Positions 8,288 to 17,139 of a DNA stretch of 64,000 nucleotides are shown here, in pieces (the stretch's first letter is position 1; the number at the start of each line of letters is the position of its first letter). The notes beneath the pieces are model-generated. The model saw only the letters and a list, made by a program, of their open reading frames with translations. It searched no databases and was not told where the DNA came from. The DNA is taken from NCBI RefSeq assembly GCF_009792295.1, contig NZ_CP039934.1, forward strand, positions 3,182,501 through 3,246,500, written 5' to 3'. Both the position numbers and the translations under genes were made by a program. The DNA is from Myroides fluvii (GTDB taxonomy: Bacteria; Bacteroidota; Bacteroidia; Flavobacteriales; Flavobacteriaceae).

Positions 8288-8617
8288 TTGAAAAAAGGTA
8301 TCATTATCGTTATTGTTGTTGTGACTGTTGCTGTACTGCAATTCAATCATTTTATGAAGAGTCAACCGAGCAAGGTAGAAGTAGTACAAACCGAAGCTAT
8401 TGACTTTGTTGTAGATAAAATTGAGGTTTCCTCTGATGGAAACTATTCTTTTTATGATGCTGCAGGTAATCTGTTCAGTAGCTATACTTTCGATGCACCT
8501 AAAGAAATCATCAAAGGTGATCATATTATGCAAGATGCAAATTCAGCTGAACTAATCGTATACCGTTTTGATCAAAAGGGAACGAAACAAGTGTTTCTTC
8601 GAGTAAATCGCAAATAA
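8288..8617 (+). CDS. Small exported or membrane-anchored protein of unknown function
   Basis: 109 residues with one N-terminal hydrophobic segment (GIIIVIVVVTVAVLQF, about 4-19), then a soluble domain with no family I recognise. The start is TTG: the frame is closed by a stop at 8273 and no ATG precedes the hydrophobic segment. The following gene begins two bases after its stop codon, so the two form a small operon in a region that otherwise looks accessory. Confidence 0.55.
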   Translation: MKKGIIIVIVVVTVAVLQFNHFMKSQPSKVEVVQTEAIDFVVDKIEVSSDGNYSFYDAAGNLFSSYTFDAPKEIIKGDHIMQDANSAELIVYRFDQKGTKQVFLRVNRK

Positions 8618-8618
8618 A

Positions 8619-9050
8619 ATGAATTATACCTATGTAATCCAAATAGATTATTTTATGCCTCTGTTTTTTTTCATTGGCGGAGGAGCTATTGGATATACGA
8701 TGGAATTGAATTACTTAAGTATCGTTTTGTGTGCAATCGCTATACCTGCAGTTATTGTGTTGTTTAGTTATGTATATGCCGATATTGAGATTCAACTCGA
8801 TGGAGTACAGCGACAGTTGGTCTACACCTATAGTCGATGGGGAAAAAAAACAACAGAACGCTATCCTTTAGACGAATTGACGTATGACTATAGTTCGATG
8901 TTTACTCAGTATGGTAAATCGGCTAAACTTCATATACGACATGGAAAAAATACGGTATTCAAACCGAGAATAAGTGCGCATTCACTCCATGTAGAACAAC
9001 AAACACATTTAGCAGATTGCTTAGAAAAATTAGGCGTTAGACAGTGGTAG
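8619..9050 (+). CDS. Small two-helix membrane protein of unknown function
   Basis: 143 residues. Two hydrophobic segments (about 11-28 and 34-53) are followed by a polar domain (ADIEIQLDGVQRQLVYTYSRWGKK...). The layout resembles PH-like or bacterial 'membrane plus beta-domain' proteins, but I recognise no family. It starts one base after the stop of the preceding small gene, so it is probably cotranscribed and perhaps a partner. Confidence 0.55.
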   Translation: MNYTYVIQIDYFMPLFFFIGGGAIGYTMELNYLSIVLCAIAIPAVIVLFSYVYADIEIQLDGVQRQLVYTYSRWGKKTTERYPLDELTYDYSSMFTQYGKSAKLHIRHGKNTVFKPRISAHSLHVEQQTHLADCLEKLGVRQW

Positions 9051-9071
9051 TTAACCGTCATCAGATTATCG

Positions 9072-9145
9072 GCTAATTTTCTGATTTTAAGGATATATTT
9101 TCTTTAATCAATAGTCTAGCAAAAAAGCAACTTGCGAAAAAACAA
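9072..9145. repeat. Dispersed repeat, diverged single copy
   Basis: The stretch from CTAATTTTCTGATTTTAAGG to GCAACTTGCGAAAAAAC aligns with the 90-bp unit repeated at 18208-18605, with scattered differences. It lies between the end of the small membrane protein gene and the end of the convergent MFS gene. Confidence 0.6.
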
Positions 9146-9155
9146 AGCTCACCTC

Positions 9156-10382
9156 TTATCGTTTTGTCTGAATCAATTGATTTACGCGATACATCAAGGC
9201 AATACTCAAACACGAAACACCTACTACAACATAGCCTACGATATCGTAGTTGACCAACGGGCTATTTTTGTGTTCTTGATATACGATTAAACCTGCAATA
9301 GCAGCGGCGATTCCACCGGCAATTTGTTGAATAGAGGAGTTGATACTCATAAAAGCACCGCGGTCTTTACCTTCCGGAACAGCACTGGTTAGGGCAGAAG
9401 AAGGGACCATGCGACTCATAATACCAAACATCATTAAGACGTTGATTACCATCACCAACCACAGGGGAATTTGAGCCATATTCGTATACACTACACAAAC
9501 GAGCATCAACCAAATCGAAGCAATACTAAAGAGTATATATTTATTCATTTTATCACTTAGTTTTCCGATAAAAGGCATGAAAATCAAAGAAGTAATTCCA
9601 GAAACCATAAACAATAATGGCAGTTGATCTGGGTGAACTCCGAGGTTATTTACAGCAAAGATCGTCCCGAAAGGCATCATCATAAAACCACCTACGGAAA
9701 GGAAAGTTGTTGCGACAAAACCAATGCGGTATTCTTTGTTTTTTAGCGTATTCCAAAGGTGAACTAGCGGTTTGTGATCTTGTTGGAGAGCTAAATGTGC
9801 ATTGACAGGACGCAGATAAAAACCAATCAGCAACGCAATGATAATCGATAGTGCAACAATTAAAAAGAAAGGGGCTTCCCAAACCCATTTGTTGGCAATG
9901 TACAATCCAATGGGAATTCCCAGTACTTGACTAGCGCCAAATCCCATTTGGACGAATCCCATCACGCGCCCACGTTGCTGTAAGCTGAAAATATCCGTTA
10001 TAATGGCCATCGAGATGGAGCCAATTACCCCACCAAATAAACCCGTAAAGATTCGAGCCGCAACTAGTGTTGCATAGGAGTAAGCCAAACCACAGAACAA
10101 AGTGCCAACAATAAAACCAATATAAAAGAATAGCAACAATTTCTTGCGATCAAATTTATCTGCAAATCCCGCTGTAAGTAATCCCGCTGCACCCGCACTA
10201 AACGCATAGGCAGAAACCGCGATACCAAAATCCTGCGTATCCATAGCTAAACTTTTAAGGAGCAAATCCCCAAGAGGAGCCATGACCATAAAATCTAGGA
10301 TAACAGTAAATTGCGTAATAGCAAGTATAAAGATGACAAATTTCTCATACCTTGAAAAAGGCACGGTTGAAGTTGCTTCCAT
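9156..10382 (-). CDS. MFS transporter (DHA1-type drug/solute efflux)
   Basis: 408 residues with about twelve hydrophobic segments. The start EKFVIFILAITQFTVILDFMVMAPLG is typical of DHA1 proton-driven efflux pumps; the cytoplasmic loop between helices 2 and 3 reads GFADKFDRKKLLL, matching the MFS motif GxxxDrxGRK. The substrate is unknown. It is divergent from the AraC regulator at 10646, across a 263-base gap that contains one diverged repeat copy. A -7 box on the minus strand (10462-10469) fits its promoter. The regulator may control both this gene and the efflux operon beyond it. Confidence 0.88.
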   Translation of the reverse strand: MEATSTVPFSRYEKFVIFILAITQFTVILDFMVMAPLGDLLLKSLAMDTQDFGIAVSAYAFSAGAAGLLTAGFADKFDRKKLLLFFYIGFIVGTLFCGLAYSYATLVAARIFTGLFGGVIGSISMAIITDIFSLQQRGRVMGFVQMGFGASQVLGIPIGLYIANKWVWEAPFFLIVALSIIIALLIGFYLRPVNAHLALQQDHKPLVHLWNTLKNKEYRIGFVATTFLSVGGFMMMPFGTIFAVNNLGVHPDQLPLLFMVSGITSLIFMPFIGKLSDKMNKYILFSIASIWLMLVCVVYTNMAQIPLWLVMVINVLMMFGIMSRMVPSSALTSAVPEGKDRGAFMSINSSIQQIAGGIAAAIAGLIVYQEHKNSPLVNYDIVGYVVVGVSCLSIALMYRVNQLIQTKR

Positions 10383-10461
10383 AATTGACGGTTAAAGGGT
10401 TGAGTTTCTGTATTAATTATTATTGTTCTGGATGCACACACACCCAAAGAGTAAAAGCATG

Positions 10462-10469
10462 CAAATATA
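10462..10469 (-). promoter_or_regulatory. -7 promoter box TATATTTG of the MFS gene
   Basis: A perfect TAnnTTTG on the minus strand, 79 bases upstream of the ATG at 10382. No -33 element is clear. Confidence 0.45.
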
Positions 10470-10542
10470 GCGGATTATTCTCTCCTTAGTAGAATTGTTC
10501 GTCCAGTAGTAGGCTTATTTAGAATAAGATAAAATAGTTCTT

Positions 10543-10605
10543 AGTTATTTTTCTGATTGAAGGATATTTCTTCTTTAATCGAAGATCCACAACTTCTAAA
10601 AAAAC
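10543..10605. repeat. Dispersed repeat, diverged partial copy
   Basis: TTTTTCTGATTGAAGGATAT and the following CTTTAATCGA and CAACTTC...AAAAAA words align with the 90-bp unit of 18208-18605. This copy is more diverged than the one at 9072 and lies in the MFS/AraC divergent intergenic region. Confidence 0.4.
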
Positions 10606-10645
10606 AAAATTCATTTCGTACTTTGTACCCCATAAGATTGAACGC

Positions 10646-11515
10646 ATGAATGACACAACAATTGAAGTACCGAAACAATACGAAGCGCTGCGCATTTACA
10701 ATGAAGATACCATTTTCGAGACAGCTGTTTCAGGAAGGCCCTATCGCCCAAAGCGCTCTTCTATTTTGTTTGTACTGCAAGGACGTATTCGCATGAAAGA
10801 ACAAATTCACGAAATGGAAATTGTCAGCTATTCTTTTCTTCTTATTAATACGAAATACGTATATGAAATCATAGAAATAGAACCCCATACCGAATTTCGT
10901 TTGATGGGCTATGATCGAGATTTTATTGAGCATAGTACCTTTCAACTTAATAAGGTGAAGGTATACAAAGACTTGAAAAATCAACTAAAGCGTATTTTTA
11001 CAGTTTCTGCTCCTGAATTTGCCGTTTTTTGGGAGAATATAAAATTGTTGGATCACTATACACAACACTTTCAAACCACAACCTATGCGGAGCAAATTAT
11101 TCAAAGTTATTTTAATATTTTGCTCTATCACCTTGTCGGAATTGTTGCTCCTTTACACGAAGAACAATTGTCTCAACTCAACAGACAACAAAAGCTGACG
11201 TATAATTTTGTCAATTTGGTTTCGGATCATTATCTGCAAGAAAAAAGCGTGCAGTTTTATGCCGATGCCCTTTCGATTTCCATTCGCTATTTGAGTGCCG
11301 TAGTGAAAGAAATAGCCCAACGTACACCCAATCAGATTATTAGCGAATTTATCGTGAATGAAGCAAAAGCACAGTTAAATGACTCGTCTATCTCACTCAA
11401 GGAAATTGCAACTAAGCTCCATTTTAGCGATCAATATGCTTTTACGCACTTCTTTAAAAAACATCTAGAGATGAGTCCAACGCAATATAGATCGCTGGTT
11501 AATAAGGCTAAATAA
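10646..11515 (+). CDS. AraC family transcriptional regulator
   Basis: 289 residues. The N-terminal half is a cupin-like sensing domain (SILFVLQGRIRMKEQIHEMEIVSYSFLLIN). The C-terminal half, about 190-289, is the double helix-turn-helix DNA-binding domain (FYADALSISIRYLSAVVKE, then SLKEIATKLHFSDQYAFTHFFKKHLEMSPTQYR). It lies between a divergent MFS gene and the TolC/HlyD/MFS operon, so it probably regulates efflux genes. The effector is unknown. Its own promoter has a shortened box, TACTTTG, at 10619-10625. Confidence 0.88.
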   Translation: MNDTTIEVPKQYEALRIYNEDTIFETAVSGRPYRPKRSSILFVLQGRIRMKEQIHEMEIVSYSFLLINTKYVYEIIEIEPHTEFRLMGYDRDFIEHSTFQLNKVKVYKDLKNQLKRIFTVSAPEFAVFWENIKLLDHYTQHFQTTTYAEQIIQSYFNILLYHLVGIVAPLHEEQLSQLNRQQKLTYNFVNLVSDHYLQEKSVQFYADALSISIRYLSAVVKEIAQRTPNQIISEFIVNEAKAQLNDSSISLKEIATKLHFSDQYAFTHFFKKHLEMSPTQYRSLVNKAK

Positions 11516-11571
11516 TACTTTTGAACATCTTATGCCTCATTTCAATCATTGAGGATCTTTGCGTAGTCCTT

Positions 11572-11579
11572 TACCTTTG
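11572..11579 (+). promoter_or_regulatory. -7 promoter box TACCTTTG of the efflux operon
   Basis: A perfect TAnnTTTG, 22 bases before ATG 11602. A TTG at 11549-11551, 20 bases further upstream, could be the -33 element. Confidence 0.6.
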
Positions 11580-11601
11580 TACAGATTAAACAAAGGAAAG
11601 A

Positions 11602-12921
11602 ATGAAAAGAAAATTGCGCACAATCCTCGTTGGTTTTGGTGCTTTATTGTTTTCAACTATAGGGAGTTATGCACAAGAAAAAACAAGGCAACTAACTGTA
11701 GAAGAACTCATTGAACTAGCATTAGCGAATCACCAACAGCTCAAAATAAGTGCCCAACAAAAAGAAATTGCAACCCAACAAACTCAAATCTTAAAACAAC
11801 AACAATTACCGACGATTGGTATTGCTGCAACTGGGGCTTATGTTGGAGATGTTTTGATTCTCGATCGCGATTTTTCGAAGGTTACAACTAAAGATATGCC
11901 GCATTTTGGCAATTCCTATGCTATACAAGCATCTGAATTACTGTATAAAGGAGGAGCCATTAAAAAGGCAATTGAGCTTTCGACAATTGGTCAGCAACTA
12001 ACGGAGTTGGATTGGATTAAGGATCAACAGAATATTAAGTTTTTGGTGATTTCCAATTACTTAGACCTCTATAAATTGTTGAATCAACAAGAAGTATATC
12101 AAAATAACAAGCAGCTAGGAGAGATTCGACTCGCCAACGTAAAGCAATTTTACAGCCAAGGTATGCTAACGAGAAATGAAGTTATTCGAGGAGAATTAGC
12201 CCTTCAAAATATCGATCAAGCTCTTTTGGTGGTGAACAACAAGGTATCCATTGTCAATTATAATTTAAATATTGCTTTGGGATTGGAGGTAAAAAATCGC
12301 ATTATCCCTTCTGAAGTAGTAAAAGAAAAGGAATTGATAGGTCTTTATGATAGTTATTTGGCGTTGGCGTATGAACATCACCCTATGTTGAGACAAACAC
12401 AAAAGGGAATAGAAGCGGCGGATAAAAAAATCGAATTGGCTCAAACAGATCAATATCCAGCTCTAATTGCTATGGGAGGTTATACGATGAGTCGACCAAT
12501 TACAACCTCGAATCCCGTTATGGACCTGTATTCCAACACTTGGCAAGTAGGCGTGTCTTTGAATTACAGTTTAGATAATTTGTATAAAACGCCCCAAAAA
12601 GTCAAGTTAGAAAAACTAGAAAAGGCAAAGGCAGAGGATACGAAATTATTGGTGATGCAACAAGTTGAAATGAGTGTTCATGCTGCTTATACTAAGTATG
12701 AAGAGTCGATTCAACAAGCTCATCTTTTAGAGAAAAGCCAGCACTTAGCTCAAGAAAACTACCGCATTATAGAGGCAAAATACCTGAATCAATTGGCCAT
12801 TCAAGCAGAAATGACAGATGCTACGAATGCCAAACTCGAAGCTGAATTACAGTTTTCCAATGCACAAATTAATGTACTTTATCAATATTATAGTTTATTA
12901 AATGCAACGGGAACGTTGTAA
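11602..12921 (+). CDS. TolC family outer membrane efflux protein
   Basis: 439 residues. A signal peptide ends near residue 24 (GSYAQ). Two tandem TolC-like halves follow, with the family openings LTVEELIELALANHQQLKISAQQKEIA and, near residue 250, YLALAYEHHPMLRQTQKGIEAAD, and long coiled-coil helices. TolC proteins form the trimeric outer membrane channel of tripartite pumps. It is the first gene of an operon with a HlyD-type adaptor and a 14-helix MFS pump, which together would make an EmrAB-TolC-type exporter. Confidence 0.9.
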   Translation: MKRKLRTILVGFGALLFSTIGSYAQEKTRQLTVEELIELALANHQQLKISAQQKEIATQQTQILKQQQLPTIGIAATGAYVGDVLILDRDFSKVTTKDMPHFGNSYAIQASELLYKGGAIKKAIELSTIGQQLTELDWIKDQQNIKFLVISNYLDLYKLLNQQEVYQNNKQLGEIRLANVKQFYSQGMLTRNEVIRGELALQNIDQALLVVNNKVSIVNYNLNIALGLEVKNRIIPSEVVKEKELIGLYDSYLALAYEHHPMLRQTQKGIEAADKKIELAQTDQYPALIAMGGYTMSRPITTSNPVMDLYSNTWQVGVSLNYSLDNLYKTPQKVKLEKLEKAKAEDTKLLVMQQVEMSVHAAYTKYEESIQQAHLLEKSQHLAQENYRIIEAKYLNQLAIQAEMTDATNAKLEAELQFSNAQINVLYQYYSLLNATGTL

Positions 12922-12937
12922 AATTGCTACAATTATC

Positions 12938-14056
12938 ATGGAACAAACAGACAAGATTACACATACAGAACCTCAAGAAAAGAAAAGTTCTCCCATTACC
13001 ATTAACAATAAACAAGATGTAATAAAGAAGCGCAAGATTATTATGGTCAATACCTTGACTTTCTTGGTTGTGGCTTTTGCTTTTTATTGGTTGTTAACGA
13101 AGTATTTCCACATTGGCGATAAGGATTATACGGAATCAGCACAAGTAGAAGAATACATCAACCCCATTAATACGCGTGTATCTGGATACATCAAAGCAAT
13201 TAAATTTATAGAACATCAAATCGTCAAAGCAGGGGATACTTTGGTTGTTTTGGACGATCGCGAGATACGCACTCAAGTAGAACAAGCAGAAGCAGCTTAT
13301 TTAAGCGCGCTAGCGGCTAAAGAAGTAACCTTGTCTAGTATGCAAACAGCAAGCAACAATATTGGTGTTTTTGATTCGAATATTCAAGGTGCACAGGCGC
13401 GTTTGTGGAATGCAGAGCAAAATAAAAATCGATTTGAGAATCTATTAAAAGTAGAGGCGGTAACGCAACAACAATTCGATCAGGTGATTACAGAATATCA
13501 AGCGGCAAAATCTGCCTATGAAGCATTGAAAAAACAACAAACAACGACGCGTTTGTCCGTTTCGGAAATTCAAACGCGCTTGGCGTTAAACGATGCAGAT
13601 ATCAAGCGTACCAAAGCGATGTTGGATATGGCTGCACTCAATTTGTCCTATACCGTTATTCGAGCTCCTTATGACGGAACGATGGGAAGGCGCTTAATTA
13701 ACCCAGGGCAATTGCTCAATCCGAGCCAACAAATAACTACAATTGTACGCGACAATGAAAAATGGGTAACGGCTAATTTTCTTGAATCGCAAATGCCAGA
13801 TGTTCAGATTGGAACGGTATTGACCATGACAGCCGATGCTGTACGAGGAGCCCAATTCGAAGGAGTCGTAACGGCCATATCGGCAGCCACTGGAAATCGC
13901 TATTCTAGCATGCCAACAGATAATTCAACGGGAAACTTCGTTAAAGTACAACAGCGTATTCCGGTGCGTATTGAATTTACCACGGCCAATGATCGAGAAG
14001 CTGTTCAGCGTTTAAAGGCGGGAATGAATATGAACGTACAAGTAAAAAACAAGTAG
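12938..14056 (+). CDS. HlyD/EmrA family membrane fusion protein
   Basis: 372 residues from ATG 12938. The open frame extends upstream to 12902, overlapping tolC, but those codons look non-native. One transmembrane segment lies near 40-57 (TLTFLVVAFAFYWLL). The biotinyl-lipoyl-like hairpin follows (INTRVSGYIKAIKFIEHQIVKAGDTLVVLDDREI), then an alpha-helical coiled coil and a beta-barrel (LSYTVIRAPYDGTMGRRLINPGQLLNP). It bridges the MFS pump and the TolC channel in the periplasm. It lies 16 bases after tolC and 13 bases before the pump gene. Confidence 0.9.
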   Translation: MEQTDKITHTEPQEKKSSPITINNKQDVIKKRKIIMVNTLTFLVVAFAFYWLLTKYFHIGDKDYTESAQVEEYINPINTRVSGYIKAIKFIEHQIVKAGDTLVVLDDREIRTQVEQAEAAYLSALAAKEVTLSSMQTASNNIGVFDSNIQGAQARLWNAEQNKNRFENLLKVEAVTQQQFDQVITEYQAAKSAYEALKKQQTTTRLSVSEIQTRLALNDADIKRTKAMLDMAALNLSYTVIRAPYDGTMGRRLINPGQLLNPSQQITTIVRDNEKWVTANFLESQMPDVQIGTVLTMTADAVRGAQFEGVVTAISAATGNRYSSMPTDNSTGNFVKVQQRIPVRIEFTTANDREAVQRLKAGMNMNVQVKNK

Positions 14057-14069
14057 GAACAACGTAATT

Positions 14070-15644
14070 ATGTATAATCAAGGATTATTTTACTCTTGGG
14101 TACCCAAGTCAGTCATGCTATTACTCATTGTCGTAATAGCCTTGATTTTCTTTGGAATAAGTGCCATCTATACCCCAAATATTACGTATTTGGTAGGGAG
14201 CACAGGAGCCATGAGTGAATATTATTTATGGGCAAACTACGCTAGTGTAGTGGGAATGGGAACCGTTATGCCTTTGATTGTTCGTATCAAAGCGCGTTTT
14301 AGAACCAAAGAAATTCTAGTAGGAAGCTTAACGGGAATTGCCTTGTTATTTGTGGTTATGGGAACGACGCATCAACCTCAGGTAATCATTGGTGCTTCAT
14401 TTTTAATTGGCGTTTTCAAAATGTTGGGGATGATGGAGGTCGTATTACCGCTGATGTTTATCTTGACAAAAGATGGTAATCGCGGACGTTTTTACAGCAT
14501 TTTTTATACGGCAGTTCTCGTTGTAACGCAAATGGCAGGGTATTATATTACTAAAATTTCCTATTATGCCAATTGGCAATTTGGATACTTGGTCTATGCC
14601 TCAATCTGCTTAGTAGGAGCGATGATTTGTATTGTATTTCAACATAACCAGCGTTTTATGCGAAAAGTCCCTCTTTATTATATCGATTGGCTGAGTGTGC
14701 TGTTATACATCAGTTCCTTTATGATCTTGGGGTATATTCTAGCCTTTGGAAAACAACAAAACTGGTTTGAATCAACACAAATAAAATACGCCGTTTTAAC
14801 TTTCGTCTTGTTCGTCTTTTCCTTTTTCTTGCGACAAAAATTGCTGACACGTCCTTTTCTATCGCTAAAAGCTTTTTCCAAAAATAACGTGCGACACGGG
14901 ATTGTTATGTTGCTGTTTTTGGGAATGTATTTAGCCACAACGAATATGCAAAATACATTTGCTATGGGGGTATTGGGATATAATGCGCTAACCAACGCTT
15001 CCTTGAATATGATGATGATTCCTGGATTATTAGTAGGAGCTATTGTTTCTTATCAGTGGTTTAATCGATTAATTCCAATTCGCATGCTTATGTTTACCGG
15101 TTTTGCGGCTTTTATGATGTACACCATAATGATGTATTTCTTCATGGTACCCGAATTAAACTATAATTTATGGTTGTTGCCTCAATTCTTTAAGGGAATG
15201 GGAATGAGTATTTTATTTATTGTGATTTGGTACTATACCCTAGATAAATTGGACATCCCAAGTTTGTTGAGTTTAATCGGCTTTGTTCTGCTTTGGCGTA
15301 CGTTTATTTCGCTTGGAATCTTTAGCGCTTTGTTTACTTGGTTACAATACAAATTACAATTGCAGAGCTTGAGCAATTTAGCGGTGTATTTGGATGATGT
15401 TTGGCTGATTCAATCCGGAGGGACTATCAGTTTTAGTACCGTGCAAATCAACGCTATTCTAGGAGCAAATAAGATTATATTTGGGTTTATTACTATACTG
15501 GGAATTGGTATATTACTCTATGCTTTATTTCATCATTATGGTCGTACGAAGGATGTTTTAACGCGTATTCGAATGTCTAAAATCGGTCAGCTGTGGATCA
15601 GTAGTAAAGACAAAGAAAAAATTGATGAACAATTGGAAGGGTGA
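14070..15644 (+). CDS. MFS transporter, EmrB/DHA2-like
   Basis: 524 residues with about 14 hydrophobic segments, the size and pattern of EmrB-type DHA2 pumps. It sits last in a tolC-hlyD-mfs operon, so it would supply the inner membrane part of a tripartite efflux system. The exported compound cannot be inferred; relatives export hydrophobic drugs, fatty acids or siderophores. The C-terminal tail is charged (SSKDKEKIDEQLEG). A tandem 14-bp repeat begins three bases after the stop codon. Confidence 0.87.
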   Translation: MYNQGLFYSWVPKSVMLLLIVVIALIFFGISAIYTPNITYLVGSTGAMSEYYLWANYASVVGMGTVMPLIVRIKARFRTKEILVGSLTGIALLFVVMGTTHQPQVIIGASFLIGVFKMLGMMEVVLPLMFILTKDGNRGRFYSIFYTAVLVVTQMAGYYITKISYYANWQFGYLVYASICLVGAMICIVFQHNQRFMRKVPLYYIDWLSVLLYISSFMILGYILAFGKQQNWFESTQIKYAVLTFVLFVFSFFLRQKLLTRPFLSLKAFSKNNVRHGIVMLLFLGMYLATTNMQNTFAMGVLGYNALTNASLNMMMIPGLLVGAIVSYQWFNRLIPIRMLMFTGFAAFMMYTIMMYFFMVPELNYNLWLLPQFFKGMGMSILFIVIWYYTLDKLDIPSLLSLIGFVLLWRTFISLGIFSALFTWLQYKLQLQSLSNLAVYLDDVWLIQSGGTISFSTVQINAILGANKIIFGFITILGIGILLYALFHHYGRTKDVLTRIRMSKIGQLWISSKDKEKIDEQLEG

Positions 15645-15647
15645 GTT

Positions 15648-15689
15648 GGTCGTATGTTGTTGGTCGTATGTTGTTGGTCGTATGTTGTT
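15648..15689. repeat. Tandem repeat, three exact 14-bp copies
   Basis: Three exact copies of GGTCGTATGTTGTT (15648-15661, 15662-15675, 15676-15689) directly follow the MFS stop codon. Related GTTTGTC heptamers occur at 34846-34880. Confidence 0.85.
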
Positions 15690-15776
15690 TGTTGTTAATT
15701 TTTTTTTTGAGGGTGTAATTTTGGAACACCTTTTGTTGTAACTATAAGATCAAAATCTCTATATTTTTTTCGATTT

Positions 15777-16133
15777 ATGCATATTTACTCTTTTGAAAAA
15801 TTAACCGTGTGGCAAAATGCAAGAAACACAACAAAAACGATTTATTTACTTACAAGAAATTTTCCTTCAGAAGAAAAATTTGGTTTAGTTTCTCAATTAA
15901 GAAGAGCTATATCAAGTGTTGCAGCAAATATTGCAGAAGGAATTTCTAGGTTATCTACTAAAGAGAAGAGACGGTTTCTAAATATAGCATATTCCTCTGC
16001 AATTGAGGTAATTAATTTTTTAATTCTATGTTTAGATTTAGAATTAATCACAGAAGAAGAATACCAAAAACTAAGAGTAAGATTAGAATATATCACAAAT
16101 CAACTTCAAAGTTTACAAAAAAACTTGAAGTAA
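15777..16133 (+). CDS. Four-helix-bundle protein (S23/IVS-type)
   Basis: 118 residues matching the family of small four-helix-bundle proteins first known from 23S rRNA intervening sequences. The signature is FEKLTVWQNAR at the start, then LVSQLRRAISSVAANIAEGISRLS and FLNIAYSSAIEVINFLILCLDL. The function is unknown. Here it is a stand-alone gene, not inside an rRNA gene. It is more AT-rich than its neighbours and ends at a terminator, which fits a laterally acquired single gene. Confidence 0.85.
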   Translation: MHIYSFEKLTVWQNARNTTKTIYLLTRNFPSEEKFGLVSQLRRAISSVAANIAEGISRLSTKEKRRFLNIAYSSAIEVINFLILCLDLELITEEEYQKLRVRLEYITNQLQSLQKNLK

Positions 16134-16164
16134 GTGATTTAAGAGACTGTACTAATTTTTGGAG

Positions 16165-16194
16165 AACCAATTTTGAATAAGGGTTGGTTTTTTT
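16165..16194 (+). terminator. Rho-independent terminator
   Basis: 6-bp arms AACCAA/TTGGTT with a 13-base loop and a run of seven T, 31 bases after the four-helix-bundle gene. Confidence 0.65.
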
Positions 16195-16325
16195 GTTTCA
16201 CAACACCCGATACCTCACCAACTATCTCACTTATTTTATATTTATCTCATTAGGTTTATGTTTTGTTTTGGTATTCGATGAATCTTCACTACGTTTCGAT
16301 TTCACCAACTCACCACCACACCAAC

Positions 16326-17093
16326 TCACCCTCTAATTACCTCATACCCAAAACGCACAATCGCAATCAGCATGATAAAAAGAAAAACATACCTCACCCA
16401 TTGTTGTCCTTTTAATATCGCTAGTTTAGCTCCGCAGTAACCGCCAATGCCATTGCATACAGCCATAGGGAGTGCTACGGACCAAATAATTTGACCTTTG
16501 AGTAGGAATAAACCGATACTTCCCAAATTCGTAAAGAGGTTAATTAATTTCGCATAAGCAGAAGCCTTATAGAAGTCGAATCCAATGAGGAAAATAAACC
16601 CCATAATAAAGAAGGTACCCGTTGCTGGACCGATAAAGCCATCGTAAAATCCAATAATTACAGCGATAAGTATTCCGTAGATATAGCGTTTTTGCTTAGT
16701 TATTTCTGTTAAGTGTTTTTTGGTAAAATCCTTTTTGAAATACGTAAATACCCAAAGCGCAATCAGGATAGCCAAGAGTAAAGGTTTCATAAAGTCATTA
16801 TTGACAATCGTTAGCGTATATGAACCTACAAAAGCACTCCCAAAAGAAATAAGAGCGAGAAATAAAAAATAGGACCATTGAATACGCGTCTGTTTGAGGT
16901 ATTGAAGCACAGCGATAGCTGTTCCGGAAAAGGCGGGGATTTTAAGTGTTCCAATTACCGAAGAAACAGGGATATTGGGCAGTAAAGCTAAACCTAGAGG
17001 GGTTTGAATCAAGCCACCACCACCTGCAATGGCATCAATAAAACCTGCACAGAAAGCAATAATGCACAGATAGAAAATCAGATCTAATTCCAT
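16326..17093 (-). CDS. TauE/SafE family sulfite/anion exporter
   Basis: 255 residues from the ATG at 17093, with about eight hydrophobic segments in two repeats. The TauE/SafE signature FCAGFIDAIAGGGGLIQTPLGLALLPNIPVSSVIGT opens the first repeat, and FIGPATGTFFIMGFIFLIGFDF the second. Family members export sulfite or organosulfonates across the inner membrane; the substrate here is unknown. An in-frame ATG at 17111 would add six residues but would leave almost no leader after the promoter box at 17126-17133. Confidence 0.88.
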   Translation of the reverse strand: MELDLIFYLCIIAFCAGFIDAIAGGGGLIQTPLGLALLPNIPVSSVIGTLKIPAFSGTAIAVLQYLKQTRIQWSYFLFLALISFGSAFVGSYTLTIVNNDFMKPLLLAILIALWVFTYFKKDFTKKHLTEITKQKRYIYGILIAVIIGFYDGFIGPATGTFFIMGFIFLIGFDFYKASAYAKLINLFTNLGSIGLFLLKGQIIWSVALPMAVCNGIGGYCGAKLAILKGQQWVRYVFLFIMLIAIVRFGYEVIRG

Positions 17094-17125
17094 AAAACAA
17101 ATTGCACCCATTGGGCGTATGGATG

Positions 17126-17133
17126 CAAAGGTA
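17126..17133 (-). promoter_or_regulatory. -7 promoter box TACCTTTG of the TauE/SafE gene
   Basis: A perfect TAnnTTTG on the minus strand, 32 bases upstream of the chosen ATG (17093). It overlaps the short gap after the AAA ATPase pseudogene. Confidence 0.6.
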
Positions 17134-17139
17134 AATTTT

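Noticed and set aside
8001..8288. A 95-codon minus-strand frame before the small membrane protein genes
   Set aside because: It lies in AT-rich repeat-bearing DNA, has no promoter, and reads as random hydrophobic and Cys residues.
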